Shown here one piece after another: positions 22,775-31,745 of a stretch of DNA of 34,173 bases. Location: contig DXHV01000026.1 of assembly GCA_019113165.1 (NCBI GenBank), forward strand, positions 1 to 34,173, in the 5' to 3' direction. The notes beneath the pieces are model-generated. The model was not told where the DNA came from. It did no database searches and worked only from the letters and a program-made list of their open reading frames with translations. This DNA is from Candidatus Desulfovibrio intestinipullorum. Its GTDB lineage: Bacteria; Desulfobacterota; Desulfovibrionia; Desulfovibrionales; Desulfovibrionaceae. Numbering within the stretch: the stretch's first letter is position 1; the number at the start of each line of letters is the position of its first letter. Both the position numbers and the translations under genes were made by a program.

Positions 22775-23013
22775 CACATTGCTTTTTCTGTCGGAAATGG
22801 GTAGGAAAAAACTCACTCAAGTCCTGTGCCCTGCACTCTAACCTGAAAGAATAGTAAAGGCTTTTTTTTCGTCTTTGCTGTTTTTTCCGTTCGTTTTCGT
22901 GACACGAGCCTGCCTGCAAGCAGGGTTTGTGCGTGCAGGGGCAGAGGCCTTCCTTTGCACCGGACGTGTTCCAGACATATATGTTCCCTTCGCTGAATCC
23001 GAGGATTCCTGCC

Positions 23014-23970
23014 GTGAAAAAATATCTTCTTCTTGCCTTTCTTGTGATCTTTGCCGGTCTCCAGTGTCTCTCCTCTTCTGTTCAGGCTGCCCAAATCAAC
23101 AAGGTTGCCGCCGTCGTGAACGGCAAGGTCATTACCATGTTCGATCTGCAGCGCAATTCCCTGCCGGAAATACAGAAAGCTCGTCTGAATCCCAACTCTC
23201 CCAAGGACAAGGAGAAGATTGACGCCATCCTGCGCAAGGTTCTGGACATGATGATCCTGGACATCCTGCTGCAGCAGGAAGCCACGCGCCTGAAGATCAC
23301 CATTTCGGACAGCGACGTGGACAAGGAAATCACCAACATGTACCAGTCCCGGGGCATGACCAAGCAGCAGTTCGAGCAGGCACTGGCCAAGGACAGGACG
23401 AGCCTCAAGGAAGTGCGTGAAAACTACCGCAAGAGCATGCTCCGCCAGCGGATCATGGGCATGGAAGTGGGGCGTCGCGTGGTGGTGACTCCGCAGGAAA
23501 TCCGGGACTACTACGAAAAGAACAAGAGCACCATGTACAACCGCGAAGGCCTGCACATGGCGCTGATTGTCTACCATCCCCAGGCGCCTGCCCGCACCAT
23601 TGCCCGCAAGCTCAAGAACGGCGAGATTTCCTGGATGGAAGCCTCCAAACGCTATTCCGTGCTGCCCAACCGCGACAAGGGCGGTGACGGTGGCGCAGTG
23701 CAGTGGGATCGCCTCAACGACGAGTGGCGCGGCCGCCTGACCAAGATGCAGCCCGGCGACGTGACCGACCTCTTCAACTTCAATCCCCAGCTCAAGGCCC
23801 AGGTGCGCCTCTTCAGGCCCAACGGCGATCAGACGCCCCTGCGCATCATGACCCTGGAAGAGGCCACGCCCATGATTGACGGCATCCTGCGCAATCCCAA
23901 GGCCCAGGAGCGCTTCGAGGACTACACGAAGCAGCTCAAGGACAAGGCTGTCATCGACATCCGCATCTAG
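23014..23970 (+). CDS. SurA-like periplasmic chaperone / peptidyl-prolyl isomerase
   Basis: A 318-residue secreted protein with a signal peptide (KKYLLLAFLVIFAGLQCLSSSVQA) followed by the SurA N-terminal fold. NKVAAVVNGKVITMFDL is the typical opening (about residues 29-46), and a helical region runs to about residue 150. A parvulin-like segment at about 175-265 (MALIVYHP, then RDKGGDGGAVQW) looks reduced compared with active rotamases, so chaperone function may dominate. It probably assists outer-membrane protein folding. I chose GTG 23014 because it places the signal peptide at the very N terminus with GAGG nine bases ahead; ATG 22981 in the same frame would add eleven residues. rodZ-like and recO genes follow closely. 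Confidence 0.85.
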   Translation: MKKYLLLAFLVIFAGLQCLSSSVQAAQINKVAAVVNGKVITMFDLQRNSLPEIQKARLNPNSPKDKEKIDAILRKVLDMMILDILLQQEATRLKITISDSDVDKEITNMYQSRGMTKQQFEQALAKDRTSLKEVRENYRKSMLRQRIMGMEVGRRVVVTPQEIRDYYEKNKSTMYNREGLHMALIVYHPQAPARTIARKLKNGEISWMEASKRYSVLPNRDKGGDGGAVQWDRLNDEWRGRLTKMQPGDVTDLFNFNPQLKAQVRLFRPNGDQTPLRIMTLEEATPMIDGILRNPKAQERFEDYTKQLKDKAVIDIRI

Positions 23971-24105
23971 CCAGCTGCCTGCAGGACATACAGTCTCATG
24001 TCAGAACTTCAGCCCGGGTCCAGGACCCCTGCTGCCGGGGACAGCTCTTCCCCAGCTTCGTCTTCTCCCTGCTCCAAACGCACTGCCAGTCCCGCGAGGA
24101 ATACC

Positions 24106-25305
24106 ATGCCCACCACCACTCCCAATGCTGCGGTTCCCTTGTCTGGACGCACCACACAGCAGGAAACAGATCCTGACACTGCGCCCGTAGCCGGCGCACA
24201 GGGCTATGCAACCTTTGCCGACCTGGGCAGCGCCCTGCGCTCTGCCCGCAAGGCCAGAAATCTCAGTCTCGAGGATGTGGCGGGCACCCTCAAGCTCTCC
24301 GTTTCCGTCCTCCAGGCCCTGGAAGAGGGCAACAGGGACAAGTTTCCCCATTCCGCCTATGCCAAGGGCTTCTTGCGCTCCTACGCGGGCTATCTGAAGT
24401 TTGATCCGGAAAGTTACCGTGAGGTGCTCAAAATCTTCACGCCGGAACCGGAGCTGACCGAGCCCGTCTATGCACCGGACCGCTCGGCCAGACCCAGGAT
24501 GCGCACACCCTGGCTCGGAGCCGTGGTCAGCCTGCTCATAGCCTGCCTCATCGGCTGGTCCGTGTGGCATTTCCAGCTTCTGGACCTGCTCATCAAGGAA
24601 GGCAACCCGGATCCGCAGACAACGGCACCCATGCAGTCCTCGGCCTCGGCTTCCCTTGAGCAGAGCCTTGCGTCCGAACAGGAGAGCAGGGACGCTGTTC
24701 CTGCCAATCCCAATCAGCCTGCAGGCTCCTTTTCCGGCATTTTCGGCCAGGTGACGCAGGATCCCGTGCTCTCCGGCAACATGCAGACGCCTGCCCAGGC
24801 TACGCCCGGCATGCCCGCAGGAGCCGGATCCGTGTCCTCCGAGGGCAGCCCCAGCAAGTCCCTCTCCCTGGTCGAGCCAGGAGAGCGCGAGCCTTTGCCT
24901 GCCGTTGTCCTGCCCGGTTCCCCCTGGGCCACGCTGCAGGGCAATGCCACCCTGGCCGGCGAAGCAGGCCTGGCCGAACCCGATCCTGCCGCGGTCAACT
25001 CCGGCAATTCCGCCAATCCCAATCTGCCCGTACCGCCCGAGGCGCTGATGGCGGCCGATGGCAAGAACACGGTCACGGTCGTGGCCGAGGCCGTCTGCTG
25101 GACACAGGTGACGGCGGATTCCGGCAGGGCCGTGCAGCGCACCCTGCAGGTGGGCGAGACCTTTACGGTGACCTTTGCGAAGAGCCTGTCCCTGCGCCTT
25201 GGCAATGCCGGCGGCGTGCGCGTCTTCTACAATGGCACGGAACTGGACAAGGGCCGTGCGGGCCAGGTGCGCAACCTGACCTTCCCGCCCAGGCAGGAGC
25301 GCTAG
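24106..25305 (+). CDS. RodZ-like helix-turn-helix membrane protein
   Basis: A 399-residue protein with the RodZ plan. The cytoplasmic helix-turn-helix (HTH_25) is at about residues 35-100 (LGSALRSARKARNLSLEDVA, then a second helix pair), with one transmembrane helix at 136-158 (WLGAVVSLLIACLIGWSVW). A long Pro/Ala/Ser/Gly-rich periplasmic linker follows, and then a C-terminal beta domain (DUF4115, from about 323; VVAEAVCWTQV). RodZ links MreB to the cell-wall elongation machinery. The start is uncertain. ATG 24106 has GAGGA at 7 nt. An ATG at 23998 in frame would add 36 Ser/Pro-rich residues and shorten the gap to the upstream gene to 27 nt. Located between the surA-like gene and recO, likely one operon. 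Confidence 0.82.
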   Translation: MPTTTPNAAVPLSGRTTQQETDPDTAPVAGAQGYATFADLGSALRSARKARNLSLEDVAGTLKLSVSVLQALEEGNRDKFPHSAYAKGFLRSYAGYLKFDPESYREVLKIFTPEPELTEPVYAPDRSARPRMRTPWLGAVVSLLIACLIGWSVWHFQLLDLLIKEGNPDPQTTAPMQSSASASLEQSLASEQESRDAVPANPNQPAGSFSGIFGQVTQDPVLSGNMQTPAQATPGMPAGAGSVSSEGSPSKSLSLVEPGEREPLPAVVLPGSPWATLQGNATLAGEAGLAEPDPAAVNSGNSANPNLPVPPEALMAADGKNTVTVVAEAVCWTQVTADSGRAVQRTLQVGETFTVTFAKSLSLRLGNAGGVRVFYNGTELDKGRAGQVRNLTFPPRQER

Positions 25306-25359
25306 CCCTGCGCAAGGTCTGGACCATGACGCCTCATCGCGTGACCGGGACGGTGCACC

Positions 25360-26109
25360 GTGGAATGGAATGACACGGGCCTTGTGCTGGCCAAAGGGAC
25401 GTTTCGCGAATACGATGTGTGGCTGCGCGTGCTCTTCAGGGAGCACGGCGTGCACACGGTCTTTGCCTTCGGCGGCCTGCACAGCCGCAGACGCTTCGTG
25501 GGCTGCCTGGACATCCTCAACATTCTGGACTGCCACGTGGCACAAAGCCGCAATGGCCGTTACGAGGAGCTCTGCGAGGCCGTGCTCGTGCGCGGGCCGC
25601 AGCGTCTGCGTACCATGCCTTCCCGCCAGGGGCTTGCCGTCAACTGTCTCAAGCTCCTGGACAGTGCCTCCGTGCCCGTGGAGGCGGCAGGGGATGCCTT
25701 TCGTCTCATGGAGGAGAGCCTTGTCCTCCTGGACAGCGAGGCAGGGGCAGGCCCGCTGATGCCGCTGTTCTTTCGTCTGAAATGCATGGCGCTTCTCGGC
25801 TATGCCCCGGACTTTTTGCAGTGCTGCCTGTGCCGCAGCCCCATTGGCAGAGAGTCCTTTTTTTGTGTGGAAGAGGGCGGCGTGCTCTGCCGGACCTGCC
25901 AGGGGCAGTGTACCGGTCGCTCCAGCGGAGCCGTGCTCTCCCTGACCACGCTGCAGATGCTGCAGGCTGTTCGTCTGAGCTGGCCCCTGCAGTGGCAGGG
26001 GCTGCAGCTCGACGGACAGGAGCGGCGCAAGGTCAGCCTCTGTCTGGACGGCATGCTGCGCTATCATGTGGGGATTGCCTGGGATCGCGGGCACTACATC
26101 AGAATCTGA
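25360..26109 (+). CDS. recO: DNA repair protein RecO
   Basis: A 249-residue recombination mediator that works with RecR to load RecA onto SSB-coated gaps. The N-terminal OB fold opens [22 protein letters not shown]. The helical C-terminal part carries a zinc site with Cys155/Cys158 (CCLC) and Cys177/Cys180 (CRTC), as in zinc-binding RecO proteins. The start is GTG 25360 (MEWND...), since no ATG in frame gives the OB fold; the ribosome binding site is weak, and coupling to the upstream rodZ-like gene 54 bases away is possible. glyQ starts 25 bases after the stop, so these genes are probably co-transcribed. Confidence 0.93.
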   Translation: MEWNDTGLVLAKGTFREYDVWLRVLFREHGVHTVFAFGGLHSRRRFVGCLDILNILDCHVAQSRNGRYEELCEAVLVRGPQRLRTMPSRQGLAVNCLKLLDSASVPVEAAGDAFRLMEESLVLLDSEAGAGPLMPLFFRLKCMALLGYAPDFLQCCLCRSPIGRESFFCVEEGGVLCRTCQGQCTGRSSGAVLSLTTLQMLQAVRLSWPLQWQGLQLDGQERRKVSLCLDGMLRYHVGIAWDRGHYIRI

Positions 26110-26134
26110 CCCTTTTTGCGAGGAAAACGACAAC

Positions 26135-27016
26135 ATGTATTTTCAAGATGTCATCATGACTCTCCAGAACTACTGGGGGCAGCAGGGCTGTGTCGTGGAA
26201 CAGCCCCTGGGCGTGGAATGCGGTGCCGGTACCTTCAATCCGCACACCTTTCTGCGCGTTCTCGGCCCTGAACCGTGGAAGGTAGCCTATGTGGAGCCAT
26301 GCAGACGCCCGACAGACGGTCGCTACGGCGAGAACCCCAACCGTCTGCAGCGCTACTTCCAGTTTCAGGTCATTCTCAAGCCCAATCCGGCCAACTCCCA
26401 GGATCTGTACCTGGGCAGCCTGGCGGCCCTGGGCATAGAACCGCACAGGCACGATATCCGCTTTGTGGAGGACGACTGGGAATCACCGACCCTGGGTGCC
26501 TGGGGCCTTGGCTGGGAAGTGTGGCTCAACGGCATGGAAGTGAGCCAGTTCACCTACTTCCAGCAGGTGGGCGGCCTTGATCTTCGTCCTGTCAGCGTGG
26601 AGCTGACCTACGGCCTTGAGCGCCTGACCATGTACCTGCAGGGCGTGGACAGCGTCTATGACCTGCGCTGGAACGAAAACGTGCGCTATGGCGACATCTA
26701 CCATCAGAATGAGGTCGAGCAGTCCAGATACAATTTCGACTGTTCCAATGCCGGCATGCTGCTGACGCATTTCGACGACTACGAACGCGAATGCAAGGCC
26801 ATGATTGAGCAGAAGCTGCCCTGGCCGGCCTATGATCAGTGCATGAAGTGCTCGCATACCTTCAATCTGCTCGATGCCCGCGGCGCCATCTCCATCACGG
26901 AGCGCACGGCCTACATCGGCCGTGTGCGCGCCCTGGCGTCCGGCGTGGCCAGACTGTATGTGGAACAGCGCGAAGCCATGGGCTATCCCATGCTGCACAC
27001 CAAGGAAGGAGAATAG
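26135..27016 (+). CDS. glyQ: Glycyl-tRNA synthetase alpha subunit
   Basis: A 293-residue catalytic subunit of the bacterial alpha2-beta2 glycyl-tRNA synthetase, which charges tRNA-Gly. It opens [19 protein letters not shown], and contains [19 protein letters not shown] and [18 protein letters not shown], the well-conserved class II core of GlyQ, plus [10 protein letters not shown]. It ends close to the usual length of about 300. ATG 26135 has GCGAGGAA upstream; the longer in-frame start overlaps recO and is not GlyQ-like. Only 3 bases separate it from glyS, so the subunits are made from one mRNA. Confidence 0.98.
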   Translation: MYFQDVIMTLQNYWGQQGCVVEQPLGVECGAGTFNPHTFLRVLGPEPWKVAYVEPCRRPTDGRYGENPNRLQRYFQFQVILKPNPANSQDLYLGSLAALGIEPHRHDIRFVEDDWESPTLGAWGLGWEVWLNGMEVSQFTYFQQVGGLDLRPVSVELTYGLERLTMYLQGVDSVYDLRWNENVRYGDIYHQNEVEQSRYNFDCSNAGMLLTHFDDYERECKAMIEQKLPWPAYDQCMKCSHTFNLLDARGAISITERTAYIGRVRALASGVARLYVEQREAMGYPMLHTKEGE

Positions 27017-27019
27017 GCC

Positions 27020-29104
27020 ATGGCAACCTTTGTTCTGGAAATCGGCAGCGAGGAACTGCCTTCCCGTTTTCTGCCTGGCGAGGAAGAATTTCTTGCCCAG
27101 GCCTTTGCTGCGGCCCTGGACGAAAAGGCCCTGCAGCACGGCGCCATCACGACCTGTTCCACGCCGCGCAGGGCCATTGTGCGCATAGACGCGGTGAGCG
27201 AGCGCCAGGAAGAACGCGAGGAAGAGGTCATGGGACCGCCTGCCAAGGTGGCCTTCAAAGACGGTGCCCCCACCAAGGCCCTGGAAGGCTTCTGCCGCAC
27301 CAACAATGTGACCGTGCAGGACGCCTATCAGGTCAAGACACCCAAGGGCGTGTACATGGCCGTGAAAAAGCACGTGGGCGGCGGCAGCGCCCTGGACATC
27401 CTGGCGGAAATCTGCCCGGACATCATCAGCCGCATTCCCTTTGCCAAGCGCATGCGCTGGGCAGACCACGACTTTGCCTATGCCAGACCCCTGCAGTGGA
27501 TTGTGGCCCTGCTTGACGAAGCAGTGGTGCCCTTTGCCGTCGGCCCCATGGAAAGCGGCCGCGAGACGTATGGCCACCGCATTCACGGCCGTGGTCCCTT
27601 TGCCGTGAACAGGGCCGAAGACCTGCTCTGTGTCCTGAAGGAGCAGGGCGGTCTTGTGCCCGAGGGCGACGAGCGCCGCAGGATGATCGTGGAGGACGCC
27701 ACGGCCCAGGCCAGCGCCATCGGCGGCACCATTTTGTGGGACGAGGGCCTGCTGCAGGAAGTGGTGGGCCTTGTGGAGCACCCCGTGGCCCTGCTGGCCG
27801 ACTTTGACACCAAGTTCCTGGAAGTGCCCAGGGAAGTGCTCATCACGAGCATGCAGAGCCATCAGAAGAGCTTTGGCGTGGAAGACGCACAAGGCACGCT
27901 TCTGCCCCACTTTGTCACGGTGCTCAATCTGACGCCCGAGGATCTGTCCGTTGTCAAGCACGGCTGGGAACGCGTGCTGCGTGCCCGCCTGGAAGACGCC
28001 CGCTTCTTCTGGCACGAGGACCTCAAGGCCAGCTTCGACATGTGGCTGGAGAAGCTTGAGCACGTCATCTTTATCCGGGGTCTTGGCACCATGGGCGACA
28101 AGAGCCGCAGGCTGGAAGCCCTGTGCAGCTGGCTTGCCTCCGTCTGTGCGCCCGAGCTTGGCGAATCGGCAGCCAGGGCCGGCCGACTCGCCAAGGCAGA
28201 CCTTGTGTCCGGCATGGTGGGCGAATTCGACACGCTGCAGGGCATCATGGGCGGCATCTATGCCGGCCAGTGGCAGGAAGACGACAGGGTGGCCCAGGCA
28301 CTGAAGGAACAGTACCTGCCCGCAGGCCCCGACTCTCCGCTGCCGCAGAGCCTGTGCGGCGCTCTTTTGTCCATTGCGGACAAGGCCGACACCCTGGCCG
28401 GCTGCTTTGGTCTCAATCTCATTCCCAGCGGCACGGCAGACCCCAACGGCCTGCGCCGCTGCGCCCTGGGCATTATCCGCATCCTGCGCCACTTCGGTCT
28501 CTCCCTGGACGTGCAGGAGCTCCTGGCCCGTGCCCAGATGGGCTACGGCGAAAGGGAGTGGAAGATTGCCCCGAGCGAATGCCTGGACAAGCTCATGGAC
28601 TTCTTCAGGGGCCGTTTGCGCAACTACTACCAGAACCTGGGCGTGAACACCCTGCTGGTGGACGCGGCCCTTGGTTCGGCCTGCCGCACCGTGAAGGGCG
28701 TGGACGAACGCATAGAGGCCCTCAAGGTCTTCAGCCAGGGCGCAGACTACACAAGCTCCGTGCAGACCTTCAAGCGCGTGGCCAACATCGTGGCCAAGCA
28801 GCAGGCTGCCGGCGCATCCATTCCGGCCAGGTGGCGCAAGTCCCTGCTCGAGGAAGAGGCGGAAAAGGCCCTGGACAAGGTACTGGAAGAGGCCCTGCCC
28901 GTTCTGGATCATCTGTGGGGCAGCCACGACTACACCGGTATGCTCAATCAGCTGGACACCCTGCGTCCTGCAGTGGACAACTTCTTTGACCACGTCATGG
29001 TCGCCTGCGAAGACGAGGCCCTGCGCGGCAACAGGCTGTCCATGCTCAAGGCCCTGGCAGATCGCTTCTCCCTGGTGGCCGATTTCGCCGCCCTGCAAAT
29101 CTAG
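27020..29104 (+). CDS. glyS: Glycyl-tRNA synthetase beta subunit
   Basis: A 694-residue partner of GlyQ, required for tRNA binding. It starts MATFVLEIGSEELPSRFLP, the GlyS signature. The body includes VMGPPAKVAFKDGAPTKALE and the segment ARFFWHEDLK near residue 330. The C-terminal helical part (about 580-694) corresponds to the anticodon-binding domain. Length agrees with the family (about 690). GGAGAATAGGCC precedes the ATG, overlapping the glyQ stop, which suggests translational coupling. A long hairpin follows the stop codon. Nothing unusual is seen. Confidence 0.98.
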   Translation: MATFVLEIGSEELPSRFLPGEEEFLAQAFAAALDEKALQHGAITTCSTPRRAIVRIDAVSERQEEREEEVMGPPAKVAFKDGAPTKALEGFCRTNNVTVQDAYQVKTPKGVYMAVKKHVGGGSALDILAEICPDIISRIPFAKRMRWADHDFAYARPLQWIVALLDEAVVPFAVGPMESGRETYGHRIHGRGPFAVNRAEDLLCVLKEQGGLVPEGDERRRMIVEDATAQASAIGGTILWDEGLLQEVVGLVEHPVALLADFDTKFLEVPREVLITSMQSHQKSFGVEDAQGTLLPHFVTVLNLTPEDLSVVKHGWERVLRARLEDARFFWHEDLKASFDMWLEKLEHVIFIRGLGTMGDKSRRLEALCSWLASVCAPELGESAARAGRLAKADLVSGMVGEFDTLQGIMGGIYAGQWQEDDRVAQALKEQYLPAGPDSPLPQSLCGALLSIADKADTLAGCFGLNLIPSGTADPNGLRRCALGIIRILRHFGLSLDVQELLARAQMGYGEREWKIAPSECLDKLMDFFRGRLRNYYQNLGVNTLLVDAALGSACRTVKGVDERIEALKVFSQGADYTSSVQTFKRVANIVAKQQAAGASIPARWRKSLLEEEAEKALDKVLEEALPVLDHLWGSHDYTGMLNQLDTLRPAVDNFFDHVMVACEDEALRGNRLSMLKALADRFSLVADFAALQI

Positions 29105-29113
29105 CCTGACCCT

Positions 29114-29157
29114 GCCCGAAACGGCAAAAGACAGTCTTTTGTCCTGCCGTTTCGGGC
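29114..29157 (+). terminator. Long hairpin after glyS
   Basis: GCCCGAAACGGCA (29114-29126) and TGCCGTTTCGGGC (29145-29157) form a perfect 13-bp stem, extended inside by AAAAGAC/GTCTTTT. No T-run follows on the plus strand, so it may end transcription inefficiently or protect the mRNA 3' end. Confidence 0.65.
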
Positions 29158-29195
29158 GTACGCAAAACTGGCACACAAAATCTTTGAACTTTTTC

Positions 29196-29224
29196 TTGAC
29201 AACCTCTGCTAAAACGACTAGGGT
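29196..29224 (+). promoter_or_regulatory. Promoter of rpsT
   Basis: A perfect TTGACA (29196-29201) is followed after 17 nt by TAGGGT (29219-29224). The same unusual -10 hexamer at the same spacing precedes the tRNA-Arg cluster. The start would be near 29231, giving a leader of about 55 nt. Confidence 0.65.
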
Positions 29225-29284
29225 ACTGCTCTTGCGAATGAAGAGCGCCTCAATGCAGCAGGCAGCTCAATTTGGAGGATAATC

Positions 29285-29557
29285 GTGGCTAACCATAAGT
29301 CCGCTCTCAAGCGCCATCGTCAGAGTCTTGTTCAGGCCGGCAGAAATCGTGCTGCTCGCACCCGTGCCCGCAATGCCGTGAAGGCCGTGCGTGCTGCCAT
29401 TGCCAGCAATGACAAGGCTGCTGCCGCTGAAGCTCTCAGCAAGGCTGCCTCTGTGCTGGCCAAGGCTGCTGGCAAAGGCGCCATCCATCGCCGTCAGGCT
29501 TCCCGCAAGGTTGCCCGTCTGGCTCGCGCAGTCAATGCCTGCGGCGCTGCTGAGTAA
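29285..29557 (+). CDS. rpsT: 30S ribosomal protein S20
   Basis: A 90-residue basic protein, MANHKSALKRHRQSLVQAGRN, with the three-helix S20 pattern and the Ala/Lys-rich middle. It binds 16S rRNA early in 30S assembly. The start is GTG 29285 preceded by GGAGGATAATC. Use of a non-AUG start is a known way to hold S20 synthesis under feedback control in other bacteria (UUG in E. coli); the same may apply here, by inference. It has its own promoter and lies 74 bases ahead of the first tRNA-Arg. Confidence 0.97.
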   Translation: MANHKSALKRHRQSLVQAGRNRAARTRARNAVKAVRAAIASNDKAAAAEALSKAASVLAKAAGKGAIHRRQASRKVARLARAVNACGAAE

Positions 29558-29588
29558 TTTTTTACGAATTTTTTGTTACAAATTTCCT

Positions 29589-29617
29589 TTGACTCTTTTC
29601 CTCAAAAGGATTAGGGT
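29589..29617 (+). promoter_or_regulatory. Promoter of the tRNA-Arg cluster
   Basis: TTGACT (29589-29594), 17 nt, then TAGGGT (29612-29617). The predicted start lies about 7 bases ahead of the first tRNA gene (29632). The -10 hexamer is identical to that of rpsT. Confidence 0.65.
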
Positions 29618-29631
29618 CCTCATTTGTGAGT

Positions 29632-29708
29632 GGGCTCGTAGCTCAGTTGGATAGAGCAACAGGCTACGAACCTGTGTGTCGGGAGTTCGAATCTCTCCGG
29701 GCCCACCA
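29632..29708 (+). tRNA. tRNA-Arg (anticodon ACG), copy 1
   Basis: A 77-nt cloverleaf including encoded CCA. The acceptor stem GGGCTCG pairs with CGGGCCC; the D arm is GCTC/GAGC. The anticodon stem ACAGG/CCTGT holds the loop CTACGAA, anticodon ACG (inosine expected at position 34, reading CGU, CGC and CGA). The T arm is GGGAG-TTCGAAT-CTCTC. Confidence 0.98.
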
Positions 29709-29736
29709 TAAAAAATTTTTTCTTTTTCCCTTGAGT

Positions 29737-29813
29737 GGGCTCGTAGCTCAGTTGGATAGAGCAACAGGCTACGAACCTGTGCGTCGGGAGTTCGAATCTC
29801 TCCGGGCCCACCA
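29737..29813 (+). tRNA. tRNA-Arg (anticodon ACG), copy 2
   Basis: Identical to copy 1 except for one base in the variable region (GCGTC instead of GTGTC). CCA is encoded. It starts exactly 105 bp after copy 1, with a 28-nt AT-rich spacer. Confidence 0.98.
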
Positions 29814-29841
29814 TCAAGATTTTTCATTTTTCCCATTAAGT

Positions 29842-29918
29842 GGGCTCGTAGCTCAGTTGGATAGAGCAACAGGCTACGAACCTGTGTGTCGGGAGTTCGA
29901 ATCTCTCCGGGCCCACCA
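29842..29918 (+). tRNA. tRNA-Arg (anticodon ACG), copy 3
   Basis: Sequence identical to copy 1, CCA encoded, again 105 bp after the previous copy. It is the last RNA gene before the AT-rich accessory segment. Confidence 0.98.
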
Positions 29919-30013
29919 TAAAACGAAAAATGAAAGAAAAAAGACTACCTGAAACATTTCCCAAGCGGCACAGGCAGACTGTGCCTGGGCGTTTACAGGA
30001 AAAAGAAACTTAT

Positions 30014-30048
30014 GCGGTTGGCTTGCAGAAGGCTGACCGCTTTTTTTT
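30014..30048 (+). terminator. Intrinsic terminator after the tRNA-Arg cluster
   Basis: GCGGT (30014-30018) pairs with ACCGC (30036-30040), followed by eight T. A second hairpin without T-run (GGCACAG-GCAGA-CTGTGCC) lies upstream at 29967-29985. Confidence 0.7.
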
Positions 30049-30190
30049 GTATTGCAGAAATTTGTCCTTTCACGAGAAATGAGAAAAGGGCAGCGCATCA
30101 GAACGTTAGAAAAAAACAATTTAAATGAAAAATAATGTGTCTGGTGGAAGATGTCTTTTCTCTATTATCTTCCATATGACAAATTATCAA

Positions 30191-30220
30191 TTGACAAGGA
30201 AGAAAAGTGAAGAGTATGTT
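30191..30220 (+). promoter_or_regulatory. Possible promoter of the TauE/SafE-type gene
   Basis: TTGACA (30191-30196), 18 nt, then TATGTT (30215-30220). The leader to the ATG at 30363 would be about 135 nt. The rest of 30049-30362 is AT-rich and shows no gene. Confidence 0.5.
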
Positions 30221-30362
30221 GTTGTAAAAAATTATGTATGAGAGAAACTAAAAAAGAACGAGAAGAAAGATCCTGCATGGCAAATGGCCCGGGGTTGGAC
30301 CAAGATGAGAAGATGACTTACGCCAGTGTACTGCGGCTTTTCCCTAAAAACGGAGTGTCAGC

Positions 30363-31094
30363 ATGGAAACAGCACTCATAGTATCTGTAGCAGCATGGTT
30401 CATAGGCGCTTTTATCTGTGGACTCTGTGGACTTGGAGTAGCCATTATTGCTATCCCGTTTATGATATGGGTTCTTCCTGTTCAGGAAGTCGTCTTGATT
30501 TCCTGCCTGACGCTGTTGGGAATGATGGTAGGGATGGCTCTTTATTATGTGAGATACTGCTCCTGGAAGATCGTTCTTTGGATGGCTTTGGGGACCATCC
30601 CCGGGAGTTTGGTGGGTATTCTCATTCTTAGAAGGGTTTCTTCAAGCCTGCTTGAGCTGATTATTGGCGTGCTCCTCATATTTTGTATTGTGGGACTTCA
30701 GGCTTTCCAGGACAGGATCAAAATAGTGCCCAGGGTCCGCTACTCATTGGGGGCAGGCGTATTAGGAGGAATCATAGGAACATGCGCAACTATTGATGGC
30801 CCCGTTGTTGGACTCTACGGTCTGCTGACCGGGTGGAATCCACAGCAATTTTTGGGAATTACAAGTGTTTATTTCTTTCTGCGTTCTCTGGTAACCTGTA
30901 CTGTTCAGTGGTATTCGGGACTATACACTGAAACGATTGTGACTTATTCATTATGGTGTATTGCAGCATCCCTGATAGGTTTTTTTCTTTCTATTCCTCT
31001 CTTAAAACATATAAATGTTTCAACCTTTCGTACAATCGTCAAGGTTATTATTCTATTTTCTGGAATTATGTGCCTTGTAAAAGCATTTATATGA
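30363..31094 (+). CDS. TauE/SafE (TSUP) family permease, putative sulfite/organosulfonate exporter
   Basis: A 243-residue membrane protein with about eight helices in two similar halves. The Gly-rich openings FICGLCGLGVAIIAIPFMI (about residues 17-35) and LGAGVLGGIIGTCATIDGPVV (about 130-150) are the twin TSUP motifs. Family members export sulfite, sulfoacetate or related anions, or take up sulfur compounds; which applies here is unknown. GGAG eight bases ahead of the ATG supports the start. Codons are AT-rich (TTT, ATT, AAA frequent), unlike the genes before 30,000, which suggests recent acquisition. A transposase fragment abuts its stop codon. Confidence 0.85.
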   Translation: METALIVSVAAWFIGAFICGLCGLGVAIIAIPFMIWVLPVQEVVLISCLTLLGMMVGMALYYVRYCSWKIVLWMALGTIPGSLVGILILRRVSSSLLELIIGVLLIFCIVGLQAFQDRIKIVPRVRYSLGAGVLGGIIGTCATIDGPVVGLYGLLTGWNPQQFLGITSVYFFLRSLVTCTVQWYSGLYTETIVTYSLWCIAASLIGFFLSIPLLKHINVSTFRTIVKVIILFSGIMCLVKAFI

Positions 31095-31226
31095 TTATTT
31101 GAAAACTGTCTGTTTGGTGCGATTTCCTTCATCTGTACAACCGTACTCCGGGCAAGTTTGACTCGTGTATTGCGGCGGCACCGCGTAGACCTCACCGTCC
31201 AATTCCCGTTGCCTGGCTTCGATCAT
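31095..31226 (-). pseudogene. IS200/IS605 TnpB (OrfB) fragment
   Basis: The minus-strand frame reads EARQRELDGEVYAVPPQYTSQTCPEYGCTDEGNRTKQTVFK. This matches the zinc-finger region of TnpB-type proteins (V-P-P-x-Y-T-S-Q-x-C-x-x-C-G), here with CPEYGC and no second Cys pair because the frame stops at 31095-31097. The RuvC core upstream is absent; sequence from about 31227 onwards is unrelated. It is a decayed remnant and not functional. Its end coincides with the TauE gene stop, so an insertion or deletion boundary is near 31095. Confidence 0.7.
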
Positions 31227-31680
31227 GCGAAAAAAACAGGCTCTTCGTGGCTTTCTGTGGGTAACTCCAAAGGCTCTCTCTTGGAGCATCTTGGCCTTGG
31301 TAGACAGGGAAACAGTCACCACGACTTCATAAAGCTAACTAGCAAAGACTATTGATAAATTTGCTGAAGGTGCCTTTACTGCGCGGACAGTGGCAGCTGC
31401 CCTCAGGATGGAAATAGTCCCTGGAGAGAAGGCAATGAGGGGATTGGTGCCCTTCCCTACCCACACATACCCCCGAAGAGCCAAAAACATGCCCCAGCCC
31501 TTTCATGATGGATTCGTTCGGCTTGTCCATCCAGAGGGCTCCATTCTTTTGTGGATTTTGAGACTGGTGCGCTGCATGCCAGAGGAGCCACCTGTCTGAA
31601 GCATCAGTACATCTTCTACTCAGAAAGTGAGAACATCACTACCACTCTAGTCTCAATTTCCACAAGAATATTACATAGAG
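31227..31680. other. Gene-free interval in the accessory segment
   Basis: Several short frames exist on both strands, but none has a ribosome binding site or a recognisable family. The base composition of 31340-31620 is GC-richer than its flanks, so it may be the decayed interior of an insertion sequence. Confidence 0.4.
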
Positions 31681-31722
31681 AAAAATAAAAAGTGGGAGAT
31701 GTTTTTTTACATGCTCCCACTT
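31681..31722 (-). terminator. Intrinsic terminator of the FAD-synthetase-like gene
   Basis: AAGTGGGAG (31690-31698) pairs with CTCCCACTT (31714-31722), extended by ATGT/ACAT around one bulged base. On the minus strand a T-rich run (TTTTTATTTTTC) follows. It lies 24 bases past the stop codon. Confidence 0.85.
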
Positions 31723-31745
31723 ATATTATAATTTTTTACAATTAA

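Noticed and set aside
29576..29952. Frames of about 100 codons across the tRNA array
   Set aside because: They are translations of the tRNA-Arg repeats (GEIRTPDTQVRSL and similar), a well-known annotation artefact.
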